Source: Bursaphelenchus xylophilus (Eukaryota > Nematoda > Chromadorea > Rhabditida > Aphelenchoididae). From it: a DNA stretch of 64,000 nucleotides. Positions 58,623 through 64,000 of this stretch are shown in pieces (position 1 is the first letter of the stretch; each line of letters opens with the position of its first letter). Location of the stretch: NCBI GenBank assembly GCA_904066235.2, contig CAJFCV020000005.1, positions 7,497,501 through 7,561,500 on the forward strand. Reading direction: 5' to 3'. The translations under genes were made by a program, and so were the position numbers. A model generated the notes under the pieces. That model was not told the origin of the DNA, did not search any database, and saw nothing but the letters and a program-made list of their open reading frames with translations.

Positions 58623-61600
58623 TAAAAAACTACAAAGCAACTTTCTGAGAAGTAAAAGTATACGATATAACGGCCCGAATTGCTTAAACTTTACTCCGGC
58701 ATACGTTACCATAAAGTGACGGTTTTTCGAGAAATAAATTGCCTACCGCAATATCCGGATTTGACTAATTTCTATTCAAACAATCTCCACAACTTTAGGA
58801 ATCTATTAACGTGTCATAAAGTTTGTCGTCATTTTCTCAAAGATTAAGCTTGAAACAAAACAATTCATAAAGTCCAAGAAATACTTGCTCTCCAACGCTT
58901 AATTAAATTTTCATCCCGTTTACTGTAACCTTCTGCACTCTGCATGAACAAAAAGATGCATACGCAACGAGATTAGACGTGAAATCTATTTTAAGGAGCG
59001 ATTTAGACAGGATTACTAACAATCGTAAGATTATCAGCTTCTAAGATTAGCCGAATTTCAATTGGGTTTGCTTGCGCAACCAGACGCGTCTGAACCCGCA
59101 GTGGCTTCTGTAAAATTTAGGGTGTATTCAAGTTTGTTTGTGGCTCCGGGGTGCCGCAAACGAGTGGTGTTTGATACCTGGGACAGTTGTAAAACAAAAT
59201 TTTACGGCCTTCTTAGTGTCACGGCGGAATAAACTTGATGACAATGGGGGTGCGCGTGTACTGTAGATGTTTTGGGGTTTGGCATATCCCTTCAAAGTAA
59301 GGCCTCTATTTTTTCAATTTTTATTTATCCTGAAAGTTTTTGACACCGTCAAACGTGCTACCGAACACTTTTCGACTTTCTTTTGTACCGTTTTTAGGCA
59401 AACGGGCGGCTTAACCAGTTTTGGGATCCTCCAAATCCCGTAGTATTAACCGCTCTCTGCTTTGTGTTGCAGACATCTTGAGACGTTTTTAATATGATAA
59501 TGCACGGCCCTCCAAGCCGGCGTTGAAAGCCTTAAAAGCTATTGACGCAAAACAACCAAAGTTATCGTTGAGGAAAAGCAAAGGTTCTTTGTATTGCAGG
59601 ATTAGACAGTGTTGGAAATGTAATCGTTTTTAATTTGGGACAACTTATGATGTGAAAAGCTCCTAATTCGCCAAAATTGATAGTGATGTGTGTATGATAT
59701 CAGTTGTTATTGAGGAATTTACTGTGCAAATATAGGATATGATAGTTTAAAATGCGGGTCAAAGGTCGCATTAATTGGATGCAAAATTGATTTTTTACGC
59801 TCTAAAAGCCCTTACTGATCAACAATCATGAGAAATAAACAATGTTACAATAGAATGGTCAGCTTGAATTGCTCAATTGCTTTACACTACTGCCCACATT
59901 CTCTTTATCATACGATCATTCGCCGGTGATACATTTGATCGCACCTAAAAAAAGTGTAATCTCCACGCCCACACCTTGACCAGGCCCATAAGTCATGACA
60001 CACTCTTTTCAAGGTTGAATTTTGTACATATAGGGGATGAAAAGCAGTTACAACCACAGTAAAAGTCATTTGATTTTTCGGCGACAAACATGGCAATCGC
60101 CGTAAATCAAGTGTGGATAAGAGTGCAAGGAGGCTTCTTGTTTGTTGAAAATCGTTAAAAGTAATTTATTAAACCTTATTTCCGTGGGATGTTTTTGATT
60201 CTAACGATTTGGGCGGGATGAGGGAGCGATTTTGTTAGTTTTATGGGCTTTCTGGATTCAATCAATCTACCGTAAAATTCATTATTAGTCTTATTATTAT
60301 TTAAAAGTCGGAATATCATTTTGCTCGTTGTGATTCTGGCTATGGTTAACATTTTTTTTATCAGATCACGAAGGTAAGTCGTAACAAAACAAAAACTAAC
60401 AAGTCTAAAGTCCGGTTTTAATATTGTAAAATCAAGTCCGGTTTCAATATTGTAAGATCATTTGAATATTTGGTTTGTTCAACATTCAGCTAATGAGGCC
60501 TTTTTATGAAAACAATTCCACTGAATTTGCAATTTAAAATGCGTTCTATGTCACATAATTGTTTTATTTACATAGTTCACTTATACGTTATTCCTACCTC
60601 ACTGCATATAACTTTAGCCGTTTCGGCTGGTGCGCAATGCATTATTGAATATTTAACACAGATGTCGTGCGAATGTTTTTTGATTTCCATAGGTCATTCC
60701 CAGCTGTCTGGCCCGTTTTTTTATTTCTGATCGGGTTTGGATTTGTTGACTTTATTATTAAATTACAGCTGTTTTTTCCTTGAGAATTCATCATATCCTT
60801 TTTTCTGGTTGAAATCTACCGTATGCTTGGGTTTTTGGTTTAGACTTTGGGCCTTAGGGCATAGGTTTATCCGCAATCTCAGAGATCTTCAAATTACATC
60901 ATGAATTTCGCCTTAGACTCTTCAAAACAATGAAAGTCCAAATTTAATTAGTTGTTTTTGATTTTCAAACTCATCCTTGAAATATGATGCTGCTGGCACT
61001 GTTTACGTCACGACTTATCCTCCTCCCAGCTTCGAAAAAACAGTTTAAAGATGAGGAAAATTCAAGCAAAAATTCAAAAAGGGCTAATTCTGGAATCAGA
61101 GATGAATACACAATAAATAAGTTGAGCTTCGGTTTACGGATGAGAGATCAGTACAATCTGATCTGTGGAATTTAGGGAGTACCGTAGTGCAGACACTAAA
61201 AATAAAATCCTTGAAGAATGTCGTAAACAGCAAACAGGTTTATTGATAAAGGGATTGACGCTCTCTTACGTGTTCGAAATTAAATATTTTTGAGCTACAG
61301 TCTACTTTTACCCCGCATTATACGATACGTTTTTTAAAAGATTGCATGCCCTAAATTACGGTTGTTTTATTTGAAAACGATTTTTACATTTTTTTTTGAT
61401 TAACGTTCCACCCTTTCAACGACCGGGTTAGCCTTTAGCTGGTCACCTTTATTGATCTGGACATCCCAAACCTTCCAAGATTCCTTTTGCCAATTTGTTG
61501 TGATTTTCGCGCGCCTTTGGCTTATCTTTTGCCTAACCTTTCTTTTTCACAGTGCAACTCTCAAATTTCCGAGAACCCCTTTCTCATTTTCCTTTTCCCC

Positions 61601-64000
61601 GAAGCAACACCGACATCGCAATCGCAACGAGACGGTCTCGTCGCAAGTGTCGCGCATTTGGCTCCAAGTTGGGAAAAAGGGAATTATGAAGGGACTTTTT
61701 GAGTCAAAAAATGAAATGGAAAGCCGGATTTGCCTTGATTGTCGCAAAATCAGATTCGAAACTTCCAAAACTTTACTGCAACTGTAATTCCCTTAGTCTG
61801 CGGTACAATTTTTGGCATTTCCGCAAAACATGCAACTTTGTTATTCAGAACTTCTTGTAATGGCTTTTTGGAACTGTTATTTGAAATATTTACACTTCAA
61901 ATAATATTTGGGTGTAACCATATTAAGTATACCCGCCAAAACACCGGTAGATCGGGTTCACTTTTTGTGTTTACCTGAAGTAAATGGTAAATTTTATTAT
62001 TTTTGGAGAAAGTGATTTTTGAACTGTCAAATAATGACTTTACAAATAGTCTCTACTTCCTGCATTTTTACTAGCCTTACAGTTTTAATTTTTGGTCGCG
62101 TGGGTGGGTTGCATGCCCATCGGGCTGTGAATATGTAAATTTTATCGTTGCTATTTGTGTCTAAAATTTTCTTAGCGTGACCAAACTATGGTTGTATGCA
62201 GGATGCATAAGTTTGGTGTGTTCTCTTAAAGTAACAAGTGTTAATTGCATTCAATGCAATGGAACAATGGGAAACTGGAAATTAAAAGAAAATGTTTTGT
62301 TGTTTAGATTTCTACTGGATGTAAAGTAATCCCTAGAATTGAACGCATTGTAATATTTATTGAGTCAATAACTGTTGATAAAGTGTGGTGAATTCTAGAA
62401 AAGTAAATAATTTGGCAACAAGGTGTCAATAGAATATGCAGGAGAGTAATTAAATAAATAGTACGTCTTTACTTTGGTATAAAAAACTACAGTGTTTTTT
62501 TTTGCCAAAATATGGCTTATTCTTTGCAATTTTGGGGTTTTTAATTTTTCTGTTTTTGCACTCAAGTTTAGTCGACAGCGATTTCGGCGCGAAGGTTTCT
62601 ACTGCGTAATAAAGTCCGTAGAATTTTTTTGCCGGCTTCGCGCGTGAAATTTGGAGTCGACTCACAAAGCAGTGCGTCTCGCTTGTGTAAAAGCGGGAAG
62701 TCGCAGCGACGAACGCAAAAAAAATTAGATATAAACGCTCAGTGCAATTCTACCGGCTTTATTTTTAGAGTAGTATTGATTACCATTTCTTTGTGATAAT
62801 ACTGGCTTTTTTCATGCTAGGAATTTTATTTGAGGGCTTGGTGGTACATAAAAATTACTATATATAATATATAAGTCGTTTTTTCTAGCCCATTTATAAG
62901 AAAGACTGGAAGTCGAATTTTGCCAATTTTCCTTATTAGTCGACTGTTTCAAGGCATAAGTACATACACTTTTATTGTGACTTCAAGAATAAGGTTTTGA
63001 AAAGTACAACTCGTTTACTGTTGTGTCTTTGATTTAGGGCCACAAATTCTTGCAAGGTCTCCCGAAATAATCGAAATTGGCCTTTTCAGTTTTGCTTTCG
63101 TTGGCACTTTGCGAAACCTACAGTTACCCTCTATAATTAGCCCTTCCGTTTCTACTTTTCCGTGTGGTTACGTACAACTTAAATGGTATTCAACTGGGTG
63201 TTCGCTATAATTATCTTCGACATCAGTGAAGAATAAGTGGGTACTGTGGCAGCCGAAGATTACCGGGCCATAAATACCCAAGTCTTCATTAAGTTACAAG
63301 AGAAATTCCATTAATGGCATATGCCATTTTTTGTGCATATTAGGGTGCAATTTACCCGAAATATCATACAGTCGACTACAATCTGAGCCGAGTGTTGGAA
63401 AAGCGGGGTCGTAAACATCATTTAGAATTCGTACGACGTAAAATTTGGGTGGTCTTTGGTCGGCGAAGAGGTGAGCGGGGTGTATTTTTGTAGCTAATTT
63501 AAGGGAATATTGTGGCGTTTTTAAAAGTCCCAACTTATGTTTGAATGCTTCACAGTTTAAAATTTCGCGCCTCGTGATCTATGTATTTCCGCGAATTTTA
63601 TCAAAGCACATATTATAATTGGCGTTGATGTTTAAAGAGCACGTTAAATGTTGTTTATTTGCTCGTTCCAATTAAGATTAGACAAAATGTCACCATGCCA
63701 TGTGGATGGAGATTTAATGGTTTCTCGAAATGTATCCTGGAACGGGGGATCTCGTGTAGGATTAAGTCATGGATAAACAATGCTTTTCGGGTGGTATTTT
63801 AGACGCTGCAGAAGCAATATATTCGATGGGCTTTGGTGTTTGGAGAATTTTGATGCAGATTTCCGCGAATACGTTGTTTGGGAAGGGCACGTATTAATTA
63901 GCTCATACGAATTGAAAAAAAACGGTAATAAAATTTTGGACACAATTATTTTGTGACCAGATTAAAAATTTAAAAACTTTATGCTGCTTGGTCATCTTGA
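58623..64000. other. Gene-poor region to window end
   Basis: No supported gene. It includes a two-copy 26-bp tandem repeat (60408-60433, 60434-60459) and an imperfect ~95-bp inverted repeat bounded by AGTCGAC (about 62571-62665). It may be a large intron or regulatory region of a gene outside the window. Confidence 0.4.

Noticed and set aside
61452..61787. 111-codon plus frame with hydrophobic start
   Set aside because: Overlapping open frames in three readings, no domain, no splice sites that connect to anything.
63294..63533. 79-codon minus frame with protein-like composition
   Set aside because: No start context or homology; only length and composition support it.

Overview
The window reads as nuclear genomic DNA of a nematode. 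Coding regions are split by mostly short introns with GTAAGT donors and TTTCAG or TTTTAG acceptors, and the base composition is AT-rich. Several families are nematode hallmarks: a polyprotein allergen/lipid-binding protein (NPA), a ground-like (GRL) protein, an SRH-type chemoreceptor, a secreted TIL-domain protein and paired Ly6-like proteins. The species cannot be named from sequence alone. I rebuilt about twenty gene models by hand from splice signals. The multi-exon models quoted with exon lists keep the reading frame across every proposed junction, but no transcript evidence was available.

Left part (1-20 kb, gene-dense). From left to right: a secreted Kazal + EF-hand protein (minus; a foldback element lies in one intron), a CYTH-domain protein and a hydroxypyruvate isomerase-like gene (plus, 272 bp apart, operon-like), a TIL-domain protein with a long polar tail, a 61-aa membrane micropeptide candidate, an SRH-like receptor, a PLD3-like phospholipase D-family protein (minus), a SIRT2-like deacetylase (plus), and a Cosmc-like divergent glycosyltransferase-fold protein that ends convergently with the sirtuin.

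Middle (20-35.5 kb). About 6.6 kb without genes carries three non-autonomous transposons. One is a hAT element with a perfect 8-bp target duplication and a sister copy at 15.7 kb; the other two are TA-flanked inverted-repeat elements. Then come a divergent kinesin light chain (minus), about 3.8 kb without a supported gene, a possible two-gene operon (229 aa and 80 aa, minus) and a divergently transcribed single-pass membrane protein.

Right part (35.8-51 kb). Two tandem Ly6-like genes, a proline/alanine-rich GRL protein, a 997-aa NPA polyprotein with seven repeat units separated by basic cleavage sites, a two-RING protein, and XPD/ERCC2, the TFIIH helicase. XPD is divergent from the RING gene and has one GC-AG intron.

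Far right (51-64 kb) has no supported gene. It is dominated by a 2-kb inverted repeat with nested modules and tRNA-like sequences in both arms, and a 1.1-kb near-palindromic foldback element whose ends match the intronic element at 1.1 kb. A dispersed 17-bp motif of unknown nature recurs in introns and spacers across the window.
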